This document shows positions 13,801 to 28,900 of a stretch of DNA of 64,000 nucleotides, piece by piece. A program made the position numbers and the translations under genes. Positions within the stretch are counted from its first letter, which is position 1. Each line of letters opens with the position of its first letter. Where the stretch lies: positions 9,095,078-9,159,077 of the forward strand of contig NC_051435.1 of assembly GCF_001649575.2 (NCBI RefSeq). Direction: 5' to 3'. The notes under the pieces were generated by a model, which saw nothing but the letters and a program-made list of their open reading frames with translations, searched no databases and was not told the origin of the DNA. The stretch is from Kryptolebias marmoratus (Eukaryota; Chordata; Actinopteri; Cyprinodontiformes; Rivulidae).

Positions 13801-16186
13801 CAGTGTAGCTTCACTGTTCCTGATGCCTCACACATTATCACAGCAAACTATGTTGATACAGTAGGTGTTGTTTGGACACACACTCCTAATCCTTTTGCTT
13901 TAAAAAAAAGGCAACTGTAGACACACTAAATCCAAGATCAAATTTAAGGAACATATCTGAGTTGCCTGCATTCTGAACACAACCCCAGAGAGCAGACCTG
14001 GGGTGAATTTCTGGCAGTCATGCCTCTGGCAGGGTCTTCTGTTCCACTATAGGGCAGGACCCTTGTTCAGCATCTCACTGGAGGCTAAAAAGAGAAGAGT
14101 TGACTCTGTGAACTAAGACGAATGCTCTGTCCCAGGCAACATGAGAGCAGCAGCCACAAACTGTTTAAGAAAGCTACAAAAAAAAGTGCAATTACAAAAA
14201 TGGAACAAAAAGGTGAAAATATACCATGAATACAAAACAGTTTGAGTAACAGATTAAAGTTATAACTTTTAAAAATGACCTCAAAAGCAACTTAACAGGT
14301 GACTGAAGGTGTGATCGTACTGTCCACATTCAGTGTTTGCTAAAAAGAAGAGTTGGTAGAAGACTTGTATGCAAAGCTAAGACCAAAAGGTTCCAAGTAA
14401 AAAAAAAAATCGGAAATTTAATTTTTAAATTTTGGGTTAAATTAAGAAAGCTCTTCAGATGAGTAGCATAACATCTTCAAAAAACAACAACAAAAAAGTG
14501 GTTCTATTCTCAGTCGATTATGTGACTGAGAATTTACATCAACATATAGATATTCAGATGGATTTTCCAAAAAAAAACAAAAACAAAAAAAAACTACCAG
14601 TAATCATGCCAAAACCAAACAATTTTTAAACGACTATTTTTACAACTGAATGGTGCAGACTGCTGGCAAATATTGATAATTAAAATAAAAAGCTTCATGG
14701 CATACCCTTACCTGCTTTACTTTTAAAGTAAACAAGGAGACAAGCTGCAACATCTGCAGGTCTTTACCTCATTTTCAGCTCGGTAAGAAAAATCCCAGCA
14801 GTGAGCTGCAAATGTTCATGTCATGCTGGTTACAGACTACAATGAATAATGGTCATTATGTAGTGTACACAACTTCCAATGTACTATATCATCAGTTTCT
14901 AGAGCACTTTGCAACAGCGAGTGACCTTATAGAGGCGAGTTAGCCACTTCGCAATGAAAGAGTAGACAAGTATTTCCAGATGTATTGGCTGCCTGATAAA
15001 GTCATCAACATGTTTAGGTTCATGTTCCAGTGGTACAAGGAAATCTCACAAACATTTCAATTTAATTGCTTTATACTAAGTTCCAATTATTGCTTATACA
15101 CATAACAAACAAAACAAGTTAACACAGCAAACCTACATTCTTCATATTAATGAAGGCTAAACTCAACATGACCACTTTTCTCTTATCTTGTCACAGGAAA
15201 TACATTCTTATATGGTTGACTACTCTGTACTCAAAAGGTAGAGAAGTTCAATTAAGGATTTTGGATGGAAAGAAACCTTTTTTTAAGTAAGATAAGCGAT
15301 TGAAGCTGCTTTTCGAAAGAAAAAGCAAAGTAATGAAACATAATTCAGATTAAAGGTGTAATCCCAGGCATGTCTTAAATGACAGCGATGACATAAAGTC
15401 AGGTGACAGTGAGAAGTCAGCTGCTCATGTGGTGCTCACACACATACACCAACACATAAACAGGATGCCACAGTGGCTGTCAGGAGGGAGTGAGGATGTG
15501 TCAAGTGCTCAGCCAGCGTAAAAGAAAAAAAAAATGGAGAGGAGGGTCTGAATATGGTCCAAATGCACAAAATGTTACAGAACACACATTCAAAGTTGAA
15601 ATGGCGTGCTGGCAGGCACTAGAGCTCCTGGCATTGTACTCTATCCACACACACAGACAGTGAAGTGATGCTACTGACAAATACAACAGCAAAGGGCACG
15701 CCAAGGTGCCAGAAAACTCTTTGACAGCAAGTCTCTGTTTCCTTTTCTTGAAGTCGACTTCCTCAGAATATCTGCCTGTTGACTGGGTTTAAAGATGACA
15801 GGGGGACTGGCTGAGAATAGCTAAATTAGTTTTTATCTTGCCAAAAAAAAAATAAGACGTTTTTTCTTTGCTAGTAATACTAAAGCTTTGTGAGGGCAAT
15901 CCCTCTTAGATTCTATCCCCTTGTCGTCTACCCCCCCTCATCTGGCTTTCAAACATGTGAGCAGGAGTCTGTGCACGCCGCAGGAGGCACAAACTATTGA
16001 TCTGAAAATTGCCTGTTGCAAAATGTTCTTTGAATGTTTCCCAGGGCAATGTGTGTTCTGCATGAAATGAAACACTAGACATTTAGAAATCCTTATTCCA
16101 CAGAGGGAGTCTGATTTCACCTAGTTGCAGAGAGTAAGTACAAAGTTTGAATGTAGGTGTCCCAGATTATTTTAGCACTGTGAAAG

Positions 16187-16232
<46 letters not shown>

Positions 16233-19200
16233 TTTTCATTCAAAACAGTAAATTAAAAAAAGAGCTTCTCTGTTTTTCTTTAGAGTTTAGATGTCAAAGT
16301 TGCTACCTCCTCCATGAGCGCTAAAATAGTTTCAAGAAAAACGTACCAATTAAAATCTCCATGATTCAGCTGGAAGTAGAAAATAAAATCATCTAACAGA
16401 TAGTACGCCACAATCCATTTGTTATGTACTGTGGATAAGGAGCCCAGTATTAACCTACCAAATCTCCATGTACTTTATCAGATAAATAACTGCAGCCTAA
16501 TTTCTAAATAGATGTTTCCTTCCCCAATTTCCCCTTGTAATTGGAACACCTTTAAATCTCTCAAACTTTAATGGCTGAACATCAGCTTTAATCCCATTTC
16601 AGATTTCAACTTCCTGTTTGCATTGGAAGACATCTGATTAAAACTGAAATTCAAAGACGATACTACCAAGACAGGGAATGAAATCTTCAGGCAGCTCATG
16701 GTGCGATTATGAGTCTGTGGTCTTTAAAGCAATGATGAAATGATTAGGGATTCACCATTTATCAAATATATATAGATATCACAATGCCAGTGTGTGCAAT
16801 ATCAATATTGCAAAAGATTTAAAAATAAAAAAATAAATAATTCATACAAAACTGCATGCAAACAATACAGATATAGCAATCAGGCGGACCCCCGCACCTC
16901 CAAATGTGGGCACGTGTAAACATTTTAATGACAGAACATGAGAGTTTATCGCAACTGATACAATCAAAAAAGCCTTCATTAATATCCCAATCACGTTTTC
17001 CTAATTTTGTGCAGCCTTAAAAACAATTACTGATGGAACCCTCCCACCCACACACACACACACTTGCTCAGAGTGACTGCTTGGTGGTTTTAAAGCAAAG
17101 TATTTGTATACATCCAATTAATTGACTTCTAGTCTTAAATCTCATTCACTACTGAGTTCTGCTTGTTGTGTTCCTCCACATTACATTATTAATTAACATA
17201 ACCAAAATGATGACAGACTTTTGAAAATTTATTCAGTCTTTCATGTTTTCAAACTGGTGTATCTAAAAATCAATTTTACCCCAAACACTAACCCCCACCC
17301 TATACCAAGAGGTGGACAATACATCTAAGCAATAACTCAATACATGTTGACATGTTTAACATAAGCTCTGATTCAATATTAATGTTAAATTCAACCATAT
17401 GTTGCATAAAAAGTACCAATGTGATGATTAAAATACACATTTCTAACTTTTTATGCAAAATAATTTATCCATTAGCATTAAAATATAGTAAACAAGTATG
17501 TTTTTTATCAAAATATTTCCCATTAGAATTAATTAACTGAATTAAAATTAAATGAATACTTGAAACAGTAAAATTTTACACTTGTAGGTTCTGTTTTGTC
17601 TGTCTAACGTCTGAAGGATGCAGCTTTTTAACCATCGCCTTACATTTTAACAGTATTTTAAATTCTTAGCTTCAGCTGAAGAGTCAATTGAAATTCCCCG
17701 ACCATACTGCTGATCCATACCTGATTATGCTTTAACACACAGTCAAGCTGTCTTACTGATGATGAAGAGGAAGAGCCAAGCAACACCCACGAGGGCGTAG
17801 GTTCTTAATATTTTCTGAGATCAGACAGTTTAAGCTTGTTCAAGTGCCGGGTCTGTACAACAACCACTTTTAGGTCACTTTCATACTGAGCAGGAAGCAA
17901 TTTACCAGCCTCTCGCTGTGTCCTCGGAGACTATAAAGATAATAACCAACCTCAGGCTTCCAAACACTCAAATTCAACCTCAAAGTGATCGACTTACAGA
18001 GATCGGTGCACATGAACACACAAATGTCACCATGTTTAAGACTCTCTCCGGACTAATCAAGGTGTTATCACAAGACGGCATGAATTCATCTGATCCATTT
18101 GACCATTACAGTAAAGAGCATTCGTGGGTACATAAGTAGAGCAAAAATAGAGAAGAGTGCTAAACTAATTTAGTTGAATTGTTAAAATAGCCACTGACTT
18201 AATGACACAACCAAAGGGAACTCAAATAAAAGAGATCCCTGAACAGAAAACCCAACATATGCACGCATTATTAAAATATAACCTTTCCTTAAAGACGAAC
18301 CCGATCATGTATATTTAGTGTTTCGGATCAAAAAAAGACTGCAGTGACGCCGAGTTAGTGTCGCCGTGGTAGGAAGTTACTCACGTTCCAGCAGCAGCTT
18401 AAACATCAAATTCAGAAATGCTTTCCACAGAGAACGGTTCCAGTCGACAGCTCACTTCATACTTACAGCTGTATTTGACAACCCAGCAGCCAGCAAGAAG
18501 ACCCAGGAGGGCGGAGGAGGTGGTGGGCATTTGTCCTTCTGGCACAACAACATGGCTCACTAGGGAGGAAAAAAAAAAAACATGTACAAAAACAGACTGA
18601 AAACATGCACAGAGGGGAACTGTGTTACAAATACAAAAATAGGTAATGTTTATTGTTTTCACAGAATTTTAAAAAAATTAAGCTTTGACTACATAATACT
18701 GTTGTTTATTTGCATTAAGTACTGTATGGTAGACAATGTTTAGACCTCAAACTCCATTTTCTCTTGCTCAGGTGAGATGGTCTCTGGCTCAACCCACCCT
18801 ACGAACCAATGAAAGGTTATCAAATCTGATACTAAATTTGATTTCAACCATGTGCAAGAAATCAAACAAACAAATCTCCTCACGTGACTGCAAACTTGAT
18901 TCTTTTAACAAGAAAAGGCCAAGCAGGGAATCGTGTGCAGAATTTTCAACAGCACAGACTTAAGTCTGGACTGCAGAAGGTTGTGGAAACAACAAGAAGA
19001 CGTGAAGCAAAAACACAAACTGATGGATGATAAAAATAATTCGAAGATGCCTTAAGGCTCAGCTTTGTTTTATGTCAGATGAGAAGATAATCTGCTCAGC
19101 ATTCATTATCACACCCACTCAAATTATGTCTGTCACTTGTAACATGTACAACAGAGTGCAGCACGAAAAATGTGTTTAAGTCTTTAAAAATAAGTCTGCT

Positions 19201-22200
19201 GTTATTAACAATTTTCACATCCTTATGAAAGCAGGCTTTTCTACTCAGAAAACTGAACAGCTTTTAATCACTGCTCTGTAATAAAAAACATTTACGTGCA
19301 GACACACAACATCCCAAAAAAGCTAAATCAAGATTAGCAGAATAAAAACAATGCAGCTGTTTTGCAAGTTCAACAAACAAACTGAAGCTGATATGCAAAC
19401 TTTGACATAACTTAAAGACTATTCACGTTTTGTGTGTGTGTGTGTGTGTGGGGGGGGGGGTTGCTTTATCACCAACCCACACTGAGGTCTTTTTTGCTAA
19501 CGTGCCTCTCATTGAGTGTGTGACCAGGTAAACTCAGCGTAAGCCTGTCAAACAGACCTCTGTAACAGAACAAAAGAGCAACCATCAGCTTCTGCTATAA
19601 AAAGCAGGGGTGCATAATTAAAGGTTAATTAAAAATTTAAATACAAGTTTATTGCCTCTTCATTCAACATGTGAGCACAGTTGACAAGTGCAGAATGAAT
19701 ATAATTATATCTCCAGGGCAAAACCTTCTTATATTTTGCATTGACACTGGATTTGTAAGTTTCAGTGCAAAACTGTTAAAACGAGAGTGTGAAAGTACTA
19801 ACATTCCACCCTGCAGCTGAAGACGGGGGGGAAAAAAAACCGTAAGAAGCACTTCTGCTTTTCATTAGTGTGTATTCATCACTCTGACAGCACCTCCAAA
19901 CATTTTATGAGCAATGATTTCAATTACTTTTGCTTTCTGGTGTTCTTCCAGCCATTACTATGCAACAGTGAAGAGACTGCTGTATCACAATGATGTATAC
20001 ACCTCTAAAAGCACTTGTTTGCTACTGCTGAACCTTTGTGAGTGATAATGCTCAAGCACTAACTGCTGGCTTTTACAGTACAAATGGATCTGTGTTCCTC
20101 AGTAAACTCTATAAGGCGCAACTGTGTAGAGAAAGAAAAAAAGGAAATCATTTGAGATAAAAATCCATTCTCTAAAATAATCCTCACGACAAACACCAGG
20201 ACTAGAGCGTGAGACTGCCTCGAAACAACAGAATCCATTAGGTAAGTGAGACAAGAATTTCCTTTTATAACACACTTTTTGTTTACCTGTAAGAACCGCC
20301 GGCAGGAGGAAGGTTCAAGTCAAGGCAGTTGACTGGTAGACGCAGTTAATCTGTGCTTTCTTGCCTAGAACAATGGAGGACGCACAAGTTACGCTACCTG
20401 AGCCAGAAAAGGTGTCTGCCTTTTTCCCTCCCAGAAGATGTCCCAGTCTGGCCAACTGACGCTGCTCCTGTGGCGACAGCTTGCTGGGCAAAAACACCAC
20501 AATCTGATCCGTTTTCACACACTCGCTCGCCTAAGACAGGACATTAACAAACAAAGTACATTTAAGAATTTAATGCACTAATATCTGCGCTGTAGGGTTG
20601 CCATTTTATGAAGATTATTCACTACTTTATAAAGACATACCGCAGAGAGATTGGCTGAGGGGCTATGAGTTGTATGAGAATTAGCATATTGGGTTCCTTC
20701 AGCAGCTTCCTGGAAAATCTCCAGCATCTCCTGGCTCACCGTATAATCTGCAGGCCGCTTTCCATGCAGATTGCTATGAAGACAAAAATAAAATCCACAG
20801 ATAAAGTGTCAGTTTTATTAAAAAAATAATAAATACAAGCAGTCATTTCAATATTTGTAAGTTTGTGCAATACAGATCATCCGGTGGTCATGAAAAACAG
20901 CCACTAAGTAGATTTTTTAATATAGACTGTTGTATGTTTTTATTTATTAAAGAAAAAAAGCTTGATTTTGATTCGAATCATAACATCGTGAGATGAGACA
21001 ATGAGCCAAGATATGCACATTGTGTTTTATGATATTCCAACTATACTAAAAACACTAATGGCCCATTTTAAAAACAGATGTGAAAAAAGGTGATTTTTGA
21101 GTAAAAATAGATTTTGAGTTTGGGAAAATGTGTTAAGATATCTGAGAACTGTTATATCTGAGTTAATCAACCACATCTCAAATGATTAGGTGCATTTCCT
21201 TTTTTTATTAAGTAACTTTTCATCCCCTACATTCACCATGGCTCCCATGAAACAGTGGGGAACCCGTGAGAGGCCTGCCTTAGACTATGAATACTTTTAA
21301 TCTAAGGTTATTAAAAATTAATAATATGATTTAAAAGTACAAAAAGAAATACAGAAATAAAGATACAAATGTAAGCAAAGGCAAGGTTCTACAGATATTA
21401 AAAATAAAATAAATACCTTCAACTTCCAAAATTTAAATAAAGACCTTTATTTAAACATAAACAAAACACTAAATGTTGATGTATTATTTTAGGAACCAGA
21501 GTTTTATAAACCTGTTTTGAAAGGTATTGTGCGCAGTAGCTACAAAACTAAAAGTTGTCTTTTATAGGATTATTTCCAACCTTTGTTTTTGACATCAAAA
21601 AAACAGTAAAGTGTCAATTACCATAAACTAATTTGGTGAGTCAGTTTATCAGTATCTCTGCCTTCCAGATCCGAGCAGAACTAACAAATATTAACCACAT
21701 TTTGAAATTTATATTTGTCCTCTGATTATGTGGAGTTCAAAGAAAGAAAAAATAAATAAAATAAAAAATAAAGTTAATTATTCTCTCTTAACATTTAAAT
21801 CACAATTCTTGCAAATCGAGGTTACTTTTATCTGCAGCCAAGCAGGGCTCTAAAATTCAATATTTGCCATTTCTGAGCTCAGAGGAAAACAATTTGGCAA
21901 TGTCACACCCTGCTTGTTCTGTGAAACTGTGCATCCGTGTGTGGCATTCGCTTGTTAAAGCATAATCGTTTGATATGAGGGTGAGCTGAAATCTGCACTT
22001 TACTTTATTTAGAGGCAAACATTCGATTCATGGCATTAAAAAACACCATTAAGACTTCACAGAACCACATTATGTTACAGTGAAGCATCTCAATAATACA
22101 TGCATTTATATGATAAAACAGACTTTGTTGCTTTAAGTGACTCGTGTTGAGAACAGGGGCTCAAAAGATAAAAATGCAACCATCTCCAGGTTACAGAAAG

Positions 22201-22884
22201 TGACATTAGAGAAAAGTCTGAAAGTGGCAAAAGACAAGCCTGAGGTCACCTTGAGGAAAAGTGAAGGAAACCACGATGAAGAAAAGCACCGGAGGAAGAG
22301 AGGATACAAAAGAGAAAAAAAACAAACCCAGCAGGTCGTCTCTAAAAGATTAGGCGTCAGCAAAGATAACACCTGGGGGACAATTAATAGGTCCACTGGT
22401 CCATAAAATATTTCATTTGGATTCATACCTCCAGCCCAACACACACAAATACAAACAAACAGAGAATGTCCCTGATGCTTAAACACATGCACACACACAG
22501 ACAAGTTGGTTCATGCATGTGAGAAGAATATGTAAAATATTCAGAAGAAGCTGGGCAGGAGGTAAAGTAGCAAACAACTCAGGCCTCTGCTTCACTAATC
22601 AAAGGAGGAGGAAAAAATGTGGAAAACTGCAACTATTCAACTTTTAACCAGAGAGGGGAACAAAACTTTGATCCAAGCACAAACAACTACTACATTGTCC
22701 ATTTCTCTTTTACTTAACACAATTTACTAATAAACACCAAGTGTTTTAACTTTAAATAATGGGCAGCGATGATGTAGATTTCATTATTATTATTATACTA
22801 AAGCTCTTGCAGGTCACTTTTGCCTTTTGACAAAGTCAAAGGTCAAATGATGCCGTATTAGATTATAGTTTTGAAGTTTGTTTT

Positions 22885-22973
<89 letters not shown>

Positions 22974-25900
22974 AGGCTCTGACACAAATGACCACATAAA
23001 CTCTCATGGTACAAAAGATTATGATATTAATTCAAAATTCAAATCGTGTTTATAACTCAACAGCTGACAGACGTGCTGAACTCTGTCATCACTTCAGTAA
23101 GTCTGAAAAGAAAGTTAGAAAACCAATTTATAGAGCTTGTGACAGGCACATGATGAGGCAGTGGGAAAGGCCTGAATGCTAAAGTCATCAAAATCTTAGT
23201 ATCAACCCCCTGTTGGAGAATCTGCTCTGATCTTATACCAATCTTTCAGTAATTTTAAACTTACTGCTTCTATTAATAACAAGTTTAACTTAATAACGAG
23301 CCTTGAAACACCCTTATTTAAGCAACTGCCAATATTTCTTACTTTATGACAGAAATGCTTCTTGTTTAAGAGCCCAAACATTTCAGTCTGGTCTTTGGTT
23401 GGGAGAAAGAATGAAACCACAGCACAAGTTGTATGCATTATAAAGTATATTTCAAAGACTTGGAGAAAAAGAAAAAAAAATGAAAGAGGCACCCTTTCTC
23501 TAGAAGTTGTGAAAACACACATTATTTTGAAGGTGCCCTCGGAGGTTTTTCTTGTAAACAAGCAGAGTTTCTGTTCACACACAGTCTTACAGAAAAAAAT
23601 ACAATCTATGTATCCATGAGGTCGAAAAAGCATGCTGAAGAAATGTTCTTGTTATTAAAAAGTTTGCAAAGCTGCTTTTTTTTAATAATGAAAACACTGT
23701 TTTCTTGTTGTCGGGATTGGCTTGAATTACTTCATTTCTTAGAATATTACAACCACCTGTTGTTGGCTTGCTGAAATAATGAGAAACAATTGGCAAGAGC
23801 AGAATAAATGTCACTCGTATATTAAAGACTTGAAAGTGCACTTATAAATATGAGAAGAAATTACTTTCACTTGCAACTAGTAAAAACCATACAAAAAGAA
23901 GCCTTTAATGAAGCTAAGCTATTTTAAGAATAACAAGCAATTCACACGAGTATCTGCACCAAAAAGGATATTTCCTGCATTAAGTGCTGCATACTGAGCA
24001 TGTGGATGCCATAATAAACTACTACTACTAACCTTTGGTGCCCTTCACAGCTCCTGTGTTGGATTTGCCTTTATGTAGTGTAATTATACAACCCCAATTT
24101 ATCTTGCTGGCATGTTGGTACAGCAGGAGGCAAAGAGGTGCTGTGAAATAGCATTTGAATATGAATTCAAGGCTTAGATTTAGCGCATGGATTCAGCATT
24201 CAGTCTTGATTAATGAGTCATTACAAACAAATCTAAAGACTTGTTTTGCCATTTATCAAAAATTTACTTTCATACTAGATTAACAGGAACATCAGCAGGC
24301 ATCGAGAGGATTACTCTGTGTTTACCAACATGCAACTTGAGGTCTGTGACATTTTTCTTACAGAACGTATATTGAAACTAACTATGCCGAGCGCATACTG
24401 TGTAGCTGTACCTTTTACGTATACTAATAACTAGACACAGGAATGTAATGCAGAAGTTGAAGTCAGAACAGGACAATCATCTACTGTTAAGGTTATGAAG
24501 AAGTAAAAGCACACAACAACCTTTGTTGGTTTATGTAGTTTTTGCATTACTGTTGTAATTTCAAATTTGAATTTCAAATTCAGTATGTTTAGTTATAATT
24601 AGTTTTTTGATGCCTAAAAAATATAACATGACTGTTTTGGTGCAGGAGGAGGCTGGCTTACCGGCCTACAGCCCAACAGGAAATGGCCAACTGTGTTAAA
24701 ACACATTACGAGTTAAACTTAAGACTTCAGTATTTCAGGTATTTGCAATGCCACTTATAATCATGAATAGGATAGACCGTGGTTTCTGAAGGTAACTGAG
24801 GTACAATAAAAATGCAGTGAAAGCATTCAAACCCATCATGCGCACACACACAAGATACAACGCACACCTGTGAAATCAGTGCTTTGAAACCCAGAGCCAT
24901 TTGTCTGTCATTCCTCTAGAAATTCCATTGGCAGACGTCTTTGTTTGCCTCTTGTGCATGTGCGCGAAGTGCTTGATAACACGAGAAGTTTGGACAAAGA
25001 TTGCATTCATCTGACAGTTCTGACAGACTGCCTAGAGTATTGACTCTTTTTCCTTGTAGACAAATAAGATAGAGAGGGAAAAAAAGTGTTTGATGAATGC
25101 AAAGACAGAAATACAGTGCGGCAAACAATATGGACAAATGATGATAGATGGTAAATGCTGGTTAAGAGTGTCCAAACTGACCCTCATCAAGTCATAATTA
25201 CTCAACTTCTTCTACCTCATTATTAACAATGTGCGACCCATCGACACTGCTGCCACAGAGGGGAAAAATAAATGCTAATACAGCTTCAGCAGACTGATAA
25301 TCAACATCAGCCTTGCATCTGTCCACCTACACAGAGCACTTCTTCACACGCCTGTTCATGACTACAAACTGGGCCAAAATGCTTGGCAGAATGACTCAGA
25401 CAAGGGCACTTCACTATTTACTTAGGAAATAGAAGAAAAAAATGTATAGCCCTGGAGGGGGGAAAAAAAATCATTTTTTATCATGTAATGAAATTAAAGC
25501 AAATAAAATAGGTGATAGAAAACTTAACCCCGTTAAAATCTCCAGTTTCTTTTGTGACAACTTCTGGAGAAATCTGACTGAACTGAATTCCGTGCACCTT
25601 TTTCACATCTACAATATTCTTAAAATCAAAAATGAATCATCCAAGGCCACAGATTGTCAAACCACTTAGTTTTGTTAAAAAAAGAGCAATAATAAGTTTT
25701 CATATCACAGGTGAAGTACATGATCACTTGTGCTCCTCCAGCCCTTCAGACGGTCTAACCCTGTCTTTGTGCAGAGGACAACGAAAAAAAAGACTAACAA
25801 GGTGGCAAACTGGCAAAGGCATGTCATGAATAAAAACAATAAACTTAAAAAAAGGATATGCAAAGCAACTTACAGGACATTCTGCGAAGCCCCAAGCTGC

Positions 25901-28900
25901 AGCAGCCGTTTCACAATAGCGGCGTGCCCGTTCCTCACGGCATCGTGGAGGGGAGAGTCGTTTTCGTAGCCAGGTGTGTTCAACAAGGCTCCTCCAGAGA
26001 CCAACACCTCCACAACTGGCAGGTGGCCCAGGTTACATGCTTCATGCTGAAACAAAGGATTAAACTGTCATTCAGATTCCTTCAGATCAGTGTCATCTGT
26101 GGAAAAGCAAATCAGAAGTTATTCTACAAGTATAGCTTCATATTACACACTCAGATCAAAATTTTGCTGTTTAAGGTGAGGGTGAAGCATGAAAAAAATG
26201 CCTTCATGTACATTTTTAACCATCATGTACTTCCTCCTATTTGGGCTAGTCAGACAGAAACATGACTGCCAAATAAATGTTATACTGTAGTCAAATCTTG
26301 GAGAAACTTACTAAAACTGATAAATCTGAAGAATGTAAAAACATTTCCAACTCTTACTTTTTACTTTCTGTATTTAACATGAATGGAAGTAACTTCTTAA
26401 AACTGCTTTAAAACAAGGAAGACAACTTTAGCTCAAAGATGAGAAGGTTAGTGTCAGAGTACAGTTAAGACTTCATGTAGAAGAAACATTTTGTTGGTCT
26501 AGTTGTTACAGTTTAGTTCCATTTCAATCAGATAATCTAATTTTTTAATGAGTTCCTCCATACAAAAGTGTAGACAATATTAACATTAATTTTTAAAGAA
26601 GAAACTGTATTATTTTAATATATTTGGCTACAAACAGAAACTTGCCTCCCATCATTTCCAGCCCACCAAATGTTTTATTTAAATCTGGGATGCATCCAAC
26701 TTGCTTTAGTGCTGACCATCTGCTGCACCGAAAAAAATGTTTGTTTTGCTCACAAGAATGGAAAGCCGTGGATTTGTAAACTGCACATTAAAATCTGGTT
26801 CATTGTTTGCTTAAGGCTTGTCAAACACGGTTAAAGCAGACTCATGTAAACCCTCAAATTATCATAGTAGACTAATAAAAGTAAGAATTTTAAATGGTGC
26901 TGAAAGCACAGCACAGGAAGAGACACACCAGGGAGCTTTAGATGATTGAGGCATCTGAACTCAAACAGTTTCCAGCCTCACAATGCTGCATACAAGTAGA
27001 CAAAACTGAAAATCTCAAGCTCTTAAGCTTGTTGTAAGCATTTGAAAAATGATTGCAAACTGTCTGAACTTAAACTGAATGCTCAAAATTGAGTGGAGCT
27101 AGCAGCTGCATGAAGTGCTGTAATAAAGTTAGAGACAAATATACTGACACATGCTCTCACATGGAAATAATTGGGAAAACATGGCAGCAAAAAAGGGGAA
27201 ATTTTAGCTCTTTATGTGGAGGAAGAATTACTAAAAAGCACTGACCAAGACATTTCAAGATTAGCATTTATGAACAAAATGAATGGCAGTAGCTAACTGA
27301 GAATGTATAGCCTTTTATTTTAAATGTAATAAACCTGCTCTTCATCATTGTGGAGTAACTTTTACCATCAAACCATTTGACAAAGTCTAACAAGCTGTGA
27401 AGTCACAGACTAAAAATGACACCAATATATGTAGAAAATCAATTAAAGTTTGCGATTTTTTGTTTGTTTGTTTTTTAGATGAAACCCTCAGTTGGCTCAT
27501 TTTTTCACACGGCTTACCAGAGGTGTCCACCCAGCATTATCCTTCAAGTTGGGGTCAGCTCCTTGGTCCAGCAGTTCCTTGACAGCCTCTGTATCTCCCT
27601 GCAGAGCCAAAAGAGAACAAAAAAAAATCCTGAGGTAAGGATCAGACTTCTAAAGTCAACTCTTCAAACACAACAGCTGATCCTAGTGAACCAGAACCCC
27701 TTGGTTTATTAATCAGACTCCACGGAGGGCCATTGATTACTTTGCCTGGGATGCAGAGAGGGATTATGACTATGTTCACAAGGATTACTGAAAAGCAGAA
27801 CATGGATGCCTCGTCTTAGAACTAAAAAATAAAGAACGATTTCTAGTTTTTTTGTGATCTAAAAAGAAAAAAAAAAAGTAAGGAAAATAAAAACGTTTGC
27901 AATTTCATTTTACTTTTACTTATATAACCTATAATATAATTTATATAATGAATGGAGAAAAAAAAGAAGAAATGAAAGCAGTTTGAGAAACTCCTTAACC
28001 TTTATTGCAGCGAGATGCAGCAGAGTCTCTCCCTTGTGGTTTCTCTTCACAACTGCAGGACTTCCAGAGCTCAGTCGCCTGACAGATGATCTGGGACTAC
28101 ACAGAGATTTGCTGTGGATTTCCGTAGACACAGGTTCTACAACAGAGGGACTACCCCTTTCCTCTCGAGAGTTTTTGCTGCTCTTATCACTTGTGGGGCT
28201 TGCTGAAGATAAACGGTTGATGACAGCCGGAGATATCCGACCCAGTGATTTTCTCCTTTGGCCTGGAGAAGCCTTCGGTCTTTTCGGCGTACTCTCCAGG
28301 GTGTAGCTTTTCTCCTCTGCTCTGCCTCTTTTTGAGGGAATCTCTGGAGGACATACGTTTTCCTGTTTGTCGGGGCTGCCATTTGGATAGGAGTCACTTT
28401 CAGATAGTTTGTCGTTCGACATGCTCTGACCAGGCTGAATGTGGTCATTTGATGCATTGATCACGCCTCCTGAGAGACTGTCTGTTATTGTGCTGTTGTC
28501 GGGACTGAGTTCATTTGTGTTACCGTGTGGTGCTTCAAGCTGAGGCTCATCAGAAGTGACAGGAGGGCTTAGGAAAGAAACCCTTTTACTGGACCTTCTT
28601 GCTCTATCAGCACAGGGCTGCTCCAGTTTGGATGGAGCAGGCTCTTCCTCTGTTATTCCCCATTGTTGGTTTATGGCCTCCAGCTTTTGCTTCTTTATAT
28701 TCTGCTTCGTCTGTTTATGTGTGGTCCTAGTCGCTTTTTGAACGCGCCTGCTAGTAGCAGGTTTCTTAGACCTCTTCTTTCCTTTTTTGTTTACACCGCT
28801 GCATTTCTGAGAAGAAGAAGAGTCCTGGGAGGATGGAGAAAAATTAAAAACGGACAGGTCTCCGCTCAGAGCAGTACTGGAGCTGAGCGGTGGTGCAGCC

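Noticed and set aside
22137..22406. 89-codon, Lys/Glu-rich plus-strand frame in a BARD1 intron
   Set aside because: No recognisable domain, no splice or start context, and its overlap with a minus-strand frame suggests chance in purine-rich DNA.
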